From assembly GCF_016801865.2 (NCBI RefSeq), contig NC_068938.1, positions 98,379,425 to 98,443,424 of the forward strand: a stretch of DNA of 64,000 bases. Direction: 5' to 3'. Shown one piece after another: positions 22,021 through 33,200 of the stretch (position 1 is its first letter; every line of letters starts with the position of its first letter). This stretch comes from Culex pipiens pallens. Taxonomy: Eukaryota; Arthropoda; Insecta; Diptera; Culicidae. The notes beneath the pieces were generated by a model, which worked only from the letters and a program-made list of their open reading frames with translations, was not told the origin of the DNA and ran no database searches. The position numbers were made by a program, and so were the translations under genes.

Positions 22021-24336
22021 CCCGAGCATGGGTAAATAACAAGGGAAATGTGTAATGATTCCTTTCTCTGGTATCAATACCAAATTTTGGTATATCTGGA
22101 CCCTTTAAAATTTGTCTTGAGTATTATGCAAGACCAAAATGTGGTATCATACCAATTTAAGGTATTGTTTTGATATGGCAAAATTGCAGATTTTGTCAAT
22201 GGTCGGACACCACATTTTGGTATTATTTTGGTATTACAGTATTTTATTAAATTCCTGATAGTCCAAGAATGCGGTTAGAGCAAAGCAGTGAGAGTGGAAG
22301 TTCCGCGCCGTGCCTGGATGTGGTCGTCGTGTGGGCGTTTGTATAATGGTGTGGTGTGTGTGTGTGTGTGTGTTTGCTGCTGATGATCTTGATGTGGCGC
22401 CGGCTCGACCCATCGCTTGTCTTGCGTAAGGAAAAGGCCCTCTGGCGTCGTCGTCTGGTGTTGCTGGATTCGGGTGAGATCGTTCTTTATTGTTCTCCTT
22501 TGAGGTTATCCAAATATTACGTCATGTGAATTAGAATCTGAGTTTTGATCGTAAAATAGTAGTTATATTCGTTAAAAGTGTTTTTTCAAACTCGTGGACG
22601 CTGTGGAATTACGTGGACAATTTAGTTCAGATGTTTTTTTTTTTTTTCTCGTTCATCAATGATCTTTCATTCGTATAACAACAAAATGAATATTTCGTTT
22701 TATTTGAGGTTCAATCATTTTGAACTACTTCGACTAAATACTTGTACGCGTGAATTCTTGAATTAAGTATTTGACTACGGTGTTTTCTCGCGCGAAATTT
22801 TACTCGGAAGTCTAAAAAAACGGTAAAGCAAGTAAATTACGTATTCTGGTGTAGGTTCAAATTCGGTCGTTTGAATTGATTTTTACTTAACAGTCAACTT
22901 TTTAATTAAGTTCAAAATTATATTTTATTGAAATCATATACATCTAAATCTTACTATTTACTCGATACAGCCGGCTGTATGAGTTTAAAACCTACTTAAT
23001 AATGAAATCGTAAATATCTAAATCTACATTTTCACCAGTACAGCGGGCTGACTGAGTATAATAATCTATTTTAATAAACTTATAAATTATAAAAAAAACT
23101 AAATCATCCACATTACTCAATACAGCCGGCTGTATGAGTTTAATATCTCAGAATTTAAACCACTTTTTATCAACCCGCAATACCTTCCGAGGTATATCCT
23201 AGGGTCCTACCTTTCTACTAACATTGAGTCCAAAACCTCCCTACAAACATCTATACCACTAAGGTGACGCAGGGATCCTTGCGCACTTTAGATAGGTGTT
23301 TACTAACATTCCTTCCGCTCCCCAAAGGATAGCTTAGACCCGGCAAGGACCCCCTTATGCCCTGGGCTGTATTACAACCTCATCAAAAGATGAAGACATG
23401 GTATCTCCCGTGTTGGATTATTGTTCCGGATGAGGGTCTAACACAACCACACCAAACAGAAGGATAAGCGTTGTGGAGCCACCGTGGATAGGGCGTCCTA
23501 AAATGCTAATGCTAATACAGTATTTTATCAAAATCCTCTGAAACCATGGGAAAAATTTGACCAATTTTTACAAAATAATTAATTTTGCGCTAAAATGATG
23601 TCTCAAAACAAATGCTTACATTGAAAACGGGAGATTATAAACTTGATTTTAAACATTTTTGATATAAACGAGTCAATCGACAATCGATAATTTTGGTGAT
23701 TTTCATTTTAATAACACTTATTTTTCAATCTTATTATTTTTCAGAAGCTTCAAGTACTTCAAGCACAAGCCGTTCATCAATGACAAATGTATTCGATGTG
23801 GTGAAGAATATCACTAAGAATAACATGGAATCATAAGGTGAGTAGATTTGGCTGTTGCATTTGGATCATTTCCGTTTTTTCACTAATTGCAACTGCTGAA
23901 AATTTGAGAATTACTTGTGCATATACCAGCGACCAAAATGTGCCCTTGGTTGCCCAGTAATAGATAGTAAAATACCATGAAATCATACCAAAATCATGTA
24001 TGTGGAAGACCACAGGAATATCAAAATCTGATTTTCCAAGGGCGCGGGAATACCTAAAAATAAAACCATGGCAATACCAAGTTTTGGTATTCAAGCAATG
24101 TTCAAAAATCCAGAAGTCCTCAACTTGGTATTGAAATGGTTTTATTTTGTGGTATTATGTAACCCTTGGATTAACATGGTTTAGTATTGTTGTGCCCTTC
24201 CACGTACAAGATTTTGGTATGATTTCATGGTATTATACCATCTATTACTGGGCGACCAACGGCACATTTTGGTCTCTGTTATTTGCCCAAGTAATACCAA
24301 TATTTGGTATTCCCGTGTTATTTACCCCTGCTCGGG
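22021..24336 (+). mobile_element. Element A copy 3, split by a retroelement
   Basis: It has the same ends as copy 1 ('cccgagcatgggtaaataac' and 'ttatttacccctgctcggg') and is preceded by TA. A 1.26-kb retrotransposed insertion interrupts it (22257-23515). Without that it is about 1.0 kb and has only one trace of the 226-bp unit, so it is a short-array variant. It sits inside an R1 copy, directly after a MITE. Confidence 0.8.
22257..23515 (+). mobile_element. Non-coding retroelement with (GCTAAT)n tail
   Basis: Direct repeats of 22 bp with two mismatches flank it (22235-22256, 23516-23537), and it ends 'aatgctaatgctaat'. It contains 'attcgggtgagatcgttct' (about 22469-22487), also found in the lipase insertion at about 31699-31717. 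It also has three 'cagccggctgtatgagttt'-like units (about 22970, 23038, 23123). The last 300 bp match 50747-51028 on the other strand. There is no ORF. A long TSD plus a short-repeat 3' tail indicates LINE-type target-primed retrotransposition, so it is a non-autonomous or internally deleted LINE relative. Confidence 0.78.
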
Positions 24337-24797
24337 ATATGGAAAGCTGCCAAATTTGTATGGAAAATTATATGGAAAACCCAATGTTGCAAAACGGCTT
24401 CTTTGGGCATACCGAAGGCACCAAAAAAGTTTCAGCTGGATTAACAAATACAAAAATTAAATTTAAAAAAAGACCAATTTCGTGCTCTCGTACAAAAAAT
24501 TAACGAAAATAAAAAAAATCTTGGACGCACCTTAAAATTTGATATTTAAAACTTGAACTTTAGAAATTTGAATATGAAACATAAACTCAGAGTTAATGGT
24601 CCGATTTTCATTGTTAAAATATAGAACATTCGTGAAATTTTTCGATCTTTTCGAAATTTTCACTTTTTTTAATCAAGACTAACATTTTTTAAATTGTTTG
24701 GCCCTTTTGTAGTATTAGTCTTGATTTAAAAAAAATAAATATTGTTTTTAAGAATATTTCATATTTTAACATTGAAAATCTGACTGTTATCGACATT

Positions 24798-24960
24798 GGG
24801 ACCATCCATAAACCACGTGGACACTTAAGAGGGGAGGGGGGCGGTGTTTGGCGATTGTCCGCGATCCATACAAAAAAGTTTTTTTTGTATGGACAATTTT
24901 CCACGAGAGGGGGCGTAACAGATTCCCATAAAAGTGTCCAGGTGGTTTATGGATGGTCCC
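24798..24960. mobile_element. 163-bp MITE, CACGTGG-type TIRs, TSD ATT
   Basis: 'gggaccatccataaaccacg' at the left and its inverse at the right enclose G-runs and 'tccatacaaaaaagtttttt'. ATT is duplicated at 24795-24797 and 24961-24963. Same family as 21859-22018. Confidence 0.88.
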
Positions 24961-25042
24961 ATTAGAATATGGTGTGTGAGACTTAAAAAACATCAATTTT
25001 CCTGTTTTTAAATCTTTGCATGACAATATCTCAGTAACTAAG

Positions 25043-25290
25043 CTGCCCCTGATCGCAAAAATGTCCCATATGCATTTTCATCGATTTCGAGTTATTGATG
25101 CAGTTTGGTTCAAAATCGTGTGCTCTTTCAAAAGAGCCTATAACATCCAGTACTTTGTTCTAGAAATCAGGAGTAAATCCAGTTTTTTCGCGAAAACTTA
25201 ACACGTAGCCTTATGTATGGGACAAACTTCAAATGCGTTTTTCTCAGCTTGCTGTTTTTGCATATGGGACATTTATGCGAACATGGGCAG
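25043..25290. mobile_element. 248-bp MITE, 'gtcccatatgca' TIRs, TSD TAAG
   Basis: Left end 'ctgcccctgatcgcaaaaat' followed by 'gtcccatatgca' is matched by the inverse at 25258-25290, giving TIRs of about 33 bp with few mismatches. TAAG is repeated at 25039-25042 and 25291-25294. It splits the R1 phrase 'aactaagggtcgtatc'. A second, end-worn copy lies at 52239-52451. Confidence 0.85.
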
Positions 25291-25560
25291 TAAGGGTCGT
25301 ATCAACAAAATTCTAAAAAAGGAAAATATAGAGAATTTTCTTAGCTTCTTAAAATTATTATTTTTTCAACCGTGAGCAAACAGGAGCACTAATTAAAAAA
25401 AAAATGAATAACTGCGTCTATTCTCAAAAAAGTTACCTAAAAATGGCTATATCTTGAAATCGGTGCACTTTATCAAAATTTCTACTAAAGTACTTTTTGA
25501 TTGCAAATTCGATTTCACATCGAAAATAAAGTTGAAATAACTCCTAACGTTTTTGCCCAT

Positions 25561-26118
25561 GTGTGTGTGTGTGTGTGCAACCAACCAAACGGGACCACGC
25601 GGCCACTTCTTACAAATTGAGTTGTTTCCATGTATTTTTTAAGATCTACATTCTATACATGCAAATTACTCGCATAGGAATTTGGAAGGTGTTAGCTCTG
25701 CCGAGCTTCGGTGACCCATTTTTACGCTGGCTAGCCAAGCGCTAGGTACTTCAGCTTTATCGACAAGCCCCGCCCTGAAGAACGTTTGCACCAATCGGAT
25801 TCAAACGTTATTTAGAACTTCCGAATCCTTGTCAAATGGACAAGGACCCAGCGCGTATATAGTTGGTAGTAACAGTATTCCTAATTCCAGTTATAGCTCA
25901 CCAAGTCGCGATGGCCTAGTGGTTAGCATTTTTGCTTACCGATCCAAAGGACGGGGGATCGAACCCCGACTCCGAGCGACTTTGATTTTTCGTTCTTGTT
26001 TAGAGTTTCAAGATTTATATTTCCTATACTTTCTCGTTGGGAGCAGATGGGAATCGAACCCAGGACCATTCGCTTACAAAGCGAACACCGTAACCATTCA
26101 GTCACGGCCGCTCCCCAC
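25561..26118 (-). mobile_element. SINE with two opposed tRNA-like units and (CA)n tail
   Basis: A 558-bp insertion lies between exact 21-bp direct repeats (25540-25560, 26119-26139). On the minus strand it begins with a tRNA-like head (26113 down to about 26034). Its seven-pair acceptor stem is 'gggagcg/tgctccc', its 'ttcgc/gcgaa' stem surrounds a loop with TGT at the anticodon position, and its B-box is 'gggttcgattccc'. Further in, a second tRNA-like unit runs the other way (25909-25983, plus; 'tggcctagtggttag', 'ggatcgaacccc'). The element ends in a (CA)n tail. It is inserted in R1. Confidence 0.85.
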
Positions 26119-26515
26119 ACTCCTAACGTTTTTGCCCATTGTGGAAAATTCTGGAAAGTTGGCACTCGATGTCCCCTAAAACATCAGAAAATAAAAATAA
26201 ATAAAAATAGTGTTTTTTGCAAATCAAGTTTTAGTGACAAAAAGTGAAATTAAAAATCACCAAAAAAAATTTACCGTGTATCATTTTTTTTCAGTGTAGT
26301 CCGTATCCATACCTACAACTTTGCCGAAGACACCAAATCGATCAAAAAATTCCTTCAAAAGATACAGATTTTTGAATTTTCATACATCATTTTTGTATGG
26401 CAAGCTGCCAAATTTGTATGGAAAGTTATATGTACAAACGAATGATGCAAAATGGCTTCTTTGGGCATACCGAAGGCACCAAAAAAGTTTCAGCGGGGTT
26501 TAAAAATACAAAAAA
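26119..26515 (-). repeat. Repeat R1, end piece after the SINE
   Basis: It continues R1 exactly after the SINE's duplicated target: 'gttggcactcgatgtcccct', 'cctacaactttgccgaagac', 'ggcttctttgggcata', 'accaaaaaagtttcagc'. No coding capacity. Confidence 0.7.
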
Positions 26516-28171
26516 AAAAACGAATGGCTGAAATCTCAGAGAATCGCTCATTTTCAAAATATCATATCGTGGAATCCTGTTAATGAACCTCGCCCATTTT
26601 TTGATATGTTACGTAAAATTGTCTAAAGAATCCGTTTAAAATACTTTCAGATATCGGCTTTTTGGTCCAGACACCGTCAAAACGGCATTTGAAGTTTTGA
26701 TATTAATTTTCAAATGTTAGGCTAAATTTTTGAAACTCAAAACTATTTTTTGAAAAAAGTGGTTTTTGTGAAAATCGACGAAAATTGCCATTTTTGGGCC
26801 ATCTTAACACGGCGTAGGTCACCCTAATGGCCAAACAAAAAAAAAAAAACGGGTGTAATCATTTTGGCTAAAAAACTCCCAAACCAATTTTGAACAAATT
26901 CGAAGCACTTTTTTTAAACCTTCATGTACTTCATGTACCAACTTCTGAGTACAAATTGCATGCAATTTCTGGATTGTATGCAAGAGCGAAAAATTCAAGG
27001 TCCACGTGTTTCTGAGGACCCCAAAGTTCATGCTTCCCCTCGAGTTGAGCCTGCGCATAAATTTTGTTTTTCGGTGTAATTAATGTACAGGTCAATGTTT
27101 TGTGTTGTATAATAACTTAACATTATATTTATTATTCATTGTTTTTGAGCTCAGCATTTCAGTTAAAAACGAAGCTTTCTTTCAAATACATTATGGAGGA
27201 TAAATGTCTATTTATAGTGCAACGCCTGAACAAACCTGCAATTGCTTGGTATTTTCGACAACCCCTTGCCAACCACTTTGGCACGCAATTTGGGGGCTGG
27301 TAAACAGCTCCGAAAAACAAACATTCGGTCTCGACGCATTTGAACGGTATGTATGGGTACACGTGCCCGCCCATGTTCGCCCGGTTTCGATTTCAACGAA
27401 ATTGTTAATGAAATTTTATGACCATGCAATGCTTCATTTTTGCTCCCATCCATCATCGCTAATGTTTGGCGAAAGGGAATTCGGCCGACTCATAAATTAT
27501 TTCGTCCTCGTCCGTTCAAACGAGAAGTGGTCGCCGGGAGGGGAAAAAGGAGTGAAAACTGCTGGCACGCACCATTTTTCGCAATAACCCGGTTTTGACC
27601 AACTTTTTTTTTGTTTCGCACCCAACTGCCAACTGCCAACATACCGGGAAAATGCATAAAGTGGAGGCACGCAGCCGGCTTGAACGAACAAAAAAAAAAA
27701 AAACGGTGTTTGAGGATGAAAGGGAACGAATTTTCCCTTTACATAAATATGCTCAAACGATGCCCCTTTCCCCCTCTCACTTTCAATCCCGAACAACCAT
27801 CGTCACGTTTTCCCACAGCATTTCTTTTTTCGGTTGGCCGTTTTCGTGCCGCTCGTTGATTGACCGGGAAAGATGGAAAACTGAAGAAAAACATATTTCA
27901 CTCCTCTCGTGACTGGTTTGGGGGAAGGGTGGGAGAAAGAAGGAAATCGTTATACGATTCTTTGTGTTCGCAAATTATTTTGGACCAATATTTGAAATTA
28001 TGGCGCGCCGCCGACAATGGAGGAAAATGTGGTTAAAAGCGAAACAGAGAATAAAGAGCTCGTTTGGTAATAGGCGATCGATTTTCAGGGGAAAAAAGGT
28101 TGTAAATTTGGTACACCTTCGGAAGTATTGATATACATTTTGTTTTTGGATTATTGCCTTTTTTTTAAACT
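26516..28171. other. Unassigned; possibly partly single-copy sequence
   Basis: 26,516-26,830 is AT-rich and repeat-like. 27,150-28,080 is GC-richer, with overlapping frames on both strands (27204-27587 plus; 27497-27796 minus; 27595-27912 plus) that resemble no protein and lack splice or promoter context. No gene can be supported. Confidence 0.35.
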
Positions 28172-28915
28172 AGTATAATCCACCTATGCGGTTGATGCCT
28201 TCCTCACTCTTTACCAACAATGAGTAATAAGATGGGTTTGGACACAAATTTCATCATTTCTTTAGATCCGGAATAACAAAGTACATATATATAAATATAT
28301 ATCACTTTAGTGGTCAAGAAAGGGTTGCCAGATTTTCAATATCTTGGACTCGTTAGAAAGGTCTTTTGCTTACCTAACCAACGATAGGTCGGATAATTAT
28401 AATAGATTCGGACATTGTTTACATACATTTAAGTGAGATCCGGCTACAAAAAAGTACATAAATATCACTTAAATGGGCATAACTCGAGGCAGGGTTGCCA
28501 GATCTTCAATGTTTTGGACTCGTTGGAAAGGTCTTTTGAATACCTAACCAACGATATATAACATGATGATATTTGGTGCGATTTCCTGCCATTTATTCAA
28601 CTTCCAAAAAAAAATGCGAAAACACATTTTTATTATTATATTACTTATCGAAACTTCAAACCATTCAATAGCACCGTATGGGACCCTTAACGAAGTCAAA
28701 TGCAACTGGTTTGGTCAAATTCGAAACATCCATTGCTGAGAAAACTAAGTGAGATTATTGGTCACATACGCACACAATACACACACACATACCCACACAC
28801 ATACACACAGACATTTGTTTAGTTTTCGATTCTGAGTCGATATGTATACATGAAGTTGGGTTTTCGAGCTTTAACTAAAAAGTTAATTTTCAGAGCAGGA
28901 GTATAGCCTTACCTC
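28172..28915 (+). mobile_element. MITE-like element R3, diverged copy
   Basis: 'aatccacctatgcggttgat' plus 'gccttcctcac' opens it. 'gttgccagatcttcaat', 'cgttggaaaggtcttttga' and 'gattctgagtcgatatgtat' follow in the R3 order, closing near 'atagccttacctcag'. It is more diverged than the copies at 19284-20189 and 41192-41949, so older. Confidence 0.72.
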
Positions 28916-29562
28916 AGATTAAATTGAAAAAAAAAATAATTCACCAGTTTTTTTAATTTCACAAAAAATCCACGAACAGATAACAATATTTCTTTTCATG
29001 CTCAGTTTGTTCAAAAGTGATTTTATTGAATCGCTAATAACTTTTCTGGATCAAGTTGTACAACTTTGGTCATTTAAGAAAAACGGTTTCACTTAATTTT
29101 TAAATGAAATATTTCCAGAACTTCGAAGGAATTTCGAGATCCGTACTGCTTAAAATCTCTGTGCCAGCTAACTTGGATTTTGCGAACCGAACGTGTGCAG
29201 GTAATTTGCCGCCGTATCCAGCTCGATCCAGCTGAATATCCAGACACTTGAGTCCAGGCGTAGCTTTCGTTGCTTACCATGTTGACCGGCGAAGCCAACT
29301 ACGCTCTCTATCAACTTCCGCATCACTGCAAAGAACGCTACGTGACTCAACGCTACTAGCGCGCGCAGATTTCACCGTACAGCCTATGGTTTCAACGAAC
29401 CATGTTACCAGCATGATCCGAGCCTTCCCAGCAGTAGAATATTTGTTTGAATTTGGTGAATCGTACATCCGTTTGCTCTATACGTTGGCATCATAAAATC
29501 AACCGTACTCATGTTCTTATTCATTAAGACAAACATTGTTAGACGAATGAAAATAAATAATT
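28916..29562. other. Unassigned; GC-richer block of possible old coding origin
   Basis: 29,110-29,470 is GC-richer and open in pieces on the minus strand in more than one frame (29089-29298, 29168-29350, 29274-29468). This would fit a frameshifted relic of a coding sequence. I do not recognise the peptides, and no domain motif is visible. Confidence 0.3.
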
Positions 29563-29575
29563 AAACAATTAAAAT

Positions 29576-30028
29576 GGTCTGGGGCAACTGCGCCAAATCG
29601 CACCGTAAGCGACTCCAGGTGAAGCAGAACAAGCTGCTCAAGATGGTACACAACTTGGACCCGTGGTACCCGACCGACGATCTACACGAGCTGGCCGGCG
29701 TCGACACTATCGACGCAAGCATCGAAAAGGCAACGAGAACCTTTAGGGCTTCCTGTGGGATGTCAACGAATCCGCTCATCGAAGCACTCCTCCGTCAACA
29801 ACTGTGACATTAGTCTTAAGCCAAACATAGATCTAGGGTTTTTTCTCAAAATTTATTTTCCCTAAAAGAGCACGCAGCTAGCAACATCTAAACTTAGAAA
29901 CATGTACCCTCCCTGTAAAGGCTTATGAATTGATCTCAGTTGAAAGGTTCTCCAAATCTCTGAATTGCAAATGTAACATCCTGGAGCAGAACTGTTAAAT
30001 TCTAATAAACACCAATTGAATTGAATTG
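29576..30028 (+). mobile_element. 5'-truncated Jockey-like LINE, 3' end only
   Basis: It lies between 13-bp repeats 'aaacaattaaaat' (29563-29575, 30029-30041). 29577-29807 encodes the tail of a non-LTR reverse transcriptase protein: 'QNKLLKMVHNL', then 'LHELAGVDTID', then 'CGMSTNPLIEALL'. This layout is typical of the C-terminus of Jockey-clade polyproteins. About 220 bp of 3' untranslated sequence follow, ending in repeated 'gaatt'. The upstream endonuclease and RT core are absent, as in 5'-truncated insertions. The ATG at 29574 is a chance junction codon. Confidence 0.85.
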
Positions 30029-30147
30029 AAACAATTAAAATAGCACGTACGTATATGTAGTCCGTGCATTACAACGTGCACATTCCTTATTTCAGAATGA
30101 CAACCGAGACTATTCTCAGTTGCATAGAGAGTTTTGATATCTATTCG

Positions 30148-30180
30148 TATAAATATCACCTCCCTGATCATCACTACACC
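30148..30180 (+). promoter_or_regulatory. Possible TATA box and start site of the lipase gene
   Basis: 'tataaata' at 30148-30155 lies about 25 bases before 'atcatcactac' (30168-30178), a plausible initiator region, and about 85-110 bases before the in-frame ATG codons at 30234 and 30258. Spacing fits a TATA promoter. Sequence evidence only. Confidence 0.4.
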
Positions 30181-30257
30181 AGCATTCGGATCGAAACAGT
30201 GGTTGACGGAACTCCACTATTTTTTGATAATCGATGGGACTAAGAATTCCATTCATT

Positions 30258-33200
30258 ATGAAACCGTAACTCCGAGTCGCGCTCATCGCTGCTGCGTTGT
30301 CAGCCTCCGTCACTCGAGTAGACTGCGGACTACTGGAACTGTTTAACACTAGTACCGATAACAACCTACCGGAGCTGTTTGACACTACGGTGAAGCTTGT
30401 CAACAACGATGTGAACTATTTTACAAAGGTGGACGTTATTGGCCCGGTTGAGAGAGAAGTTACGTTTTTTTGTGGCAATAGGTAAGGATGTTTTATTTTT
30501 ACAAATAAGCTTTAAGTTAAACGTAACATTTCTTTCAGAAATTCAACTAAATTACGACAAACTTTTCTGAATGATCCTGACTTAAAAATGAAAATCGATG
30601 CCAGCAAACCGATGATGTTCATCACTCACGGGTGGACCGATAATGTTACGAAGATTTGGGTCCAAGATATGGCACGTGACGCACTGACGTTTTTCGACAC
30701 CAACGTTTGTGGCGTTGGATGGGCAAACCTGGCCCATTTGAACTATCTTGAGTCGGTCAAACAAACGCTGGTTGTTTCTGGGTACATGACCAAGTTTATC
30801 CAAACGCTGCTTGACTTGGGAATAAAACCGTTGTCGTTTACCTTGGTGGGTCACAGCCTAGGTGCCCAAATCAGCGGACAGGTTGGCTTCAACTTCAACG
30901 GCAAACTGGGACGGATCTTCGGATTAGATCCAGCTGGACCCTCATTCACACGGCCTCCAGGTGGACCTTTATCATTCCGTCTCGACAAAACGGACGCCGT
31001 CTACGTGCAAATGATCGTCACGACCAAAAACATATCCGGTGTTTCCGTTGCCGAAGCCCACGAGAACTTCTTCCCAAATGGAGGATCCTTTCCGTCAGGA
31101 GTCACTCGTGGCCTTTGTCGCGTCCGGTTCGTGCTTCTTCGCGTCCTCGATTTCGATGTTTTTTGAGTGTTTTTTGTGCGAAAAGGGTTGCTGCCCTGAT
31201 TTGTTTGGTTCGGGTCCCTCCGGTCAGTGTTGTGATGGCCGTGTTTTGTCCGATTTCCGGTGGTAGGAGTTGGGAAATCTAGATTTTGTGACGGCCCGTT
31301 CCGGCTTTTTTGCCGACGGCATCTTTAGTTACGCTTAGGGAATTTGTATGTATTTGTGCGCGTCAGTGAATTTGGCCGAGGTGGAAAGAGAGCTGAGAAA
31401 TTGTTGTGTTCATTTTACGGCTGTTGGAGTGATGAACAACATCAAGGAAAAGAGAAAAGTGTTTAAGTGTATGTGTTGATTTGGTCCGCCGATGACAAGC
31501 GCACGGAGCACCTGTCTGGAAACGGGTCGTTGCATGCTTGTGTTAGCGTGCTGCATTGGCTTGTAGTGCAGAGAACGGGATTTTCGCTGCGAGACCTTTC
31601 CCCCAAGATGAGAGGGGTTTTTGCCGGCACGCGGCTTATGGTGTTATGCGTCAGAGTCGAATATGCCGTCGAATGCTGCAAGGAGATGGCGGTCGCTGAA
31701 TTCGGGTGAGATCGTTCTGTAATATTCATCCCTGAAGAGGGAGACGGCAAGATAGCAGTTAGTGAACTGAGTTACTTGTCAAACGAGCCTCTACTCTAGC
31801 CTGCGTTAAAAATGAGTGCCGTGGCAGTTGTGTTGCCAAACTGTCCTATTTTTATTTTCTTCAAAAGAAATAATAATTTCTATCGTGTTTTATGTTAACT
31901 GAGCGGATTCGCTTGTTCAAATCATTCTACTGCAAACGTTTTTGAATCAAAAAGTACTCAAACGTCTGAAGCAGTTATTTAGCAGATGTTTTAATTTCAA
32001 CTTCATGTTTTTTTCGTGTTTTTGATAATTGGCAGTTGCACCAATTTTTTTTTTTTTCTTGCTTTTTTTTTGTTTCAAAAGTTTTTTTCTGGAATAGTAA
32101 GCTAACTAGTGGCATGCATTTTAATTTGTAAGGAGGTTAACTAATTTAAAATGAAGTTATTTTATTTTGTTAACTTTTCTACACTAATTTTAAAGATCAC
32201 CTTGTTCCGGCTCATTGAAGAATATGTGTTCCATGAAATCTCTCGATATTATTTTACATAATTTAAGTTATTTTCTCGATAAATGTTTATTTCAAATCTT
32301 ATTTTCGTGGTAAAATTATGAAACTTGTTGCACGATAAGCATAGAATTTAAAAAAACGGCCCTTTGCTGGCATCGTTTTCCGTCCTTTATAATGTATTTC
32401 TTGGTTTTTGTCTAGTAAAATAAATATTCACATTAATTTCTCGGTGGCCAAAAGAGTTAAGAGTACAAATAATTATATTGAACACGGATCCTATCTTTCC
32501 GCAGCCGGCTGCCTAAGATTTGATCTTAACTAAATATACGCGTCGGGATAAGCTTTAAAATAACCAAACACCTAAATTTAAAAAAAAACCGTCTCAACAG
32601 CAGCATCTTTTTTATTGCCTTGAGAATAATATAACACTCCATAAAAGTTCTAACATATGAAAAATAAATAAACGGGAAGTGTCTCGACAGCAGCATCCGA
32701 TTGCTTGCCTTGAGATTAATGCCACACCATCTAAACTCATTTATGCCAATGGTCGTATCGCTTGCTTAGAGCGACTCCTAGACCTTTACCCTACACAAAT
32801 ACCAACTCCACGCGACGCTTACGCAGCCCTGTTGTTTAAATTCGATCAAATTTGGTCAAACGGTCAATTTGGTCGAGTTCCACAATAGGGTTGGGAAAAA
32901 GAGCCTGCGGTTTCGCTACCTTTTTCTAAGTAAGTCAAGCATCAACATTTCCCGTGCTCCGAATCCTTTTTCCTCTCCCGGTGAATGGTGGAGATGGGAG
33001 CGGCCGGCAATGGATGGCTTTCATGGTGCTGCCTGTCCTGTTCGGGTAGAATTGGTTTTAATTCCCTTTAATCATTTTCTAAGCAACCTGGGCTGGACAA
33101 TCATCACATATACATGAAGAAATCCAGTCTGCAACCCGCTAAGATCACCATCTCCATGCGAATGCGAATGCGAATGCGAATGCGAATGGAGGATCCTTTC

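Larger units (their letters stand above)
24337..25560 (-). repeat. Repeat R1, continuation and adjoining inverted arm
   Basis: 24337-24480 completes the interrupted R1 copy ('gctgccaaatttgtatgg', 'ggcttctttgggcata', 'accaaaaaagtttcag'). From about 24500 the sequence runs inverted relative to 18.0-18.2 kb, then returns to the usual order by 25,300 ('gggtcgtatcaacaaaatt'). Two MITEs interrupt it (24798-24960, 25043-25290), and a SINE follows at 25561. Confidence 0.6.

Noticed and set aside
29574..29807. Complete 77-residue protein starting at the ATG
   Set aside because: The ATG is formed by the target-site duplication joined to a truncated retrotransposon; the frame is only the C-terminal tail of an RT polyprotein.
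31467..31709. 80-codon frame inside the lipase insertion as a retroelement protein
   Set aside because: No zinc-knuckle, endonuclease or RT motif; an overlapping frame of similar length exists on the other strand.
31098..33184. The insert as a natural intron of the lipase
   Set aside because: Its edges are a direct duplication and a hexamer tail, not GT...AG at the frame-preserving junction; splicing was not excluded experimentally.
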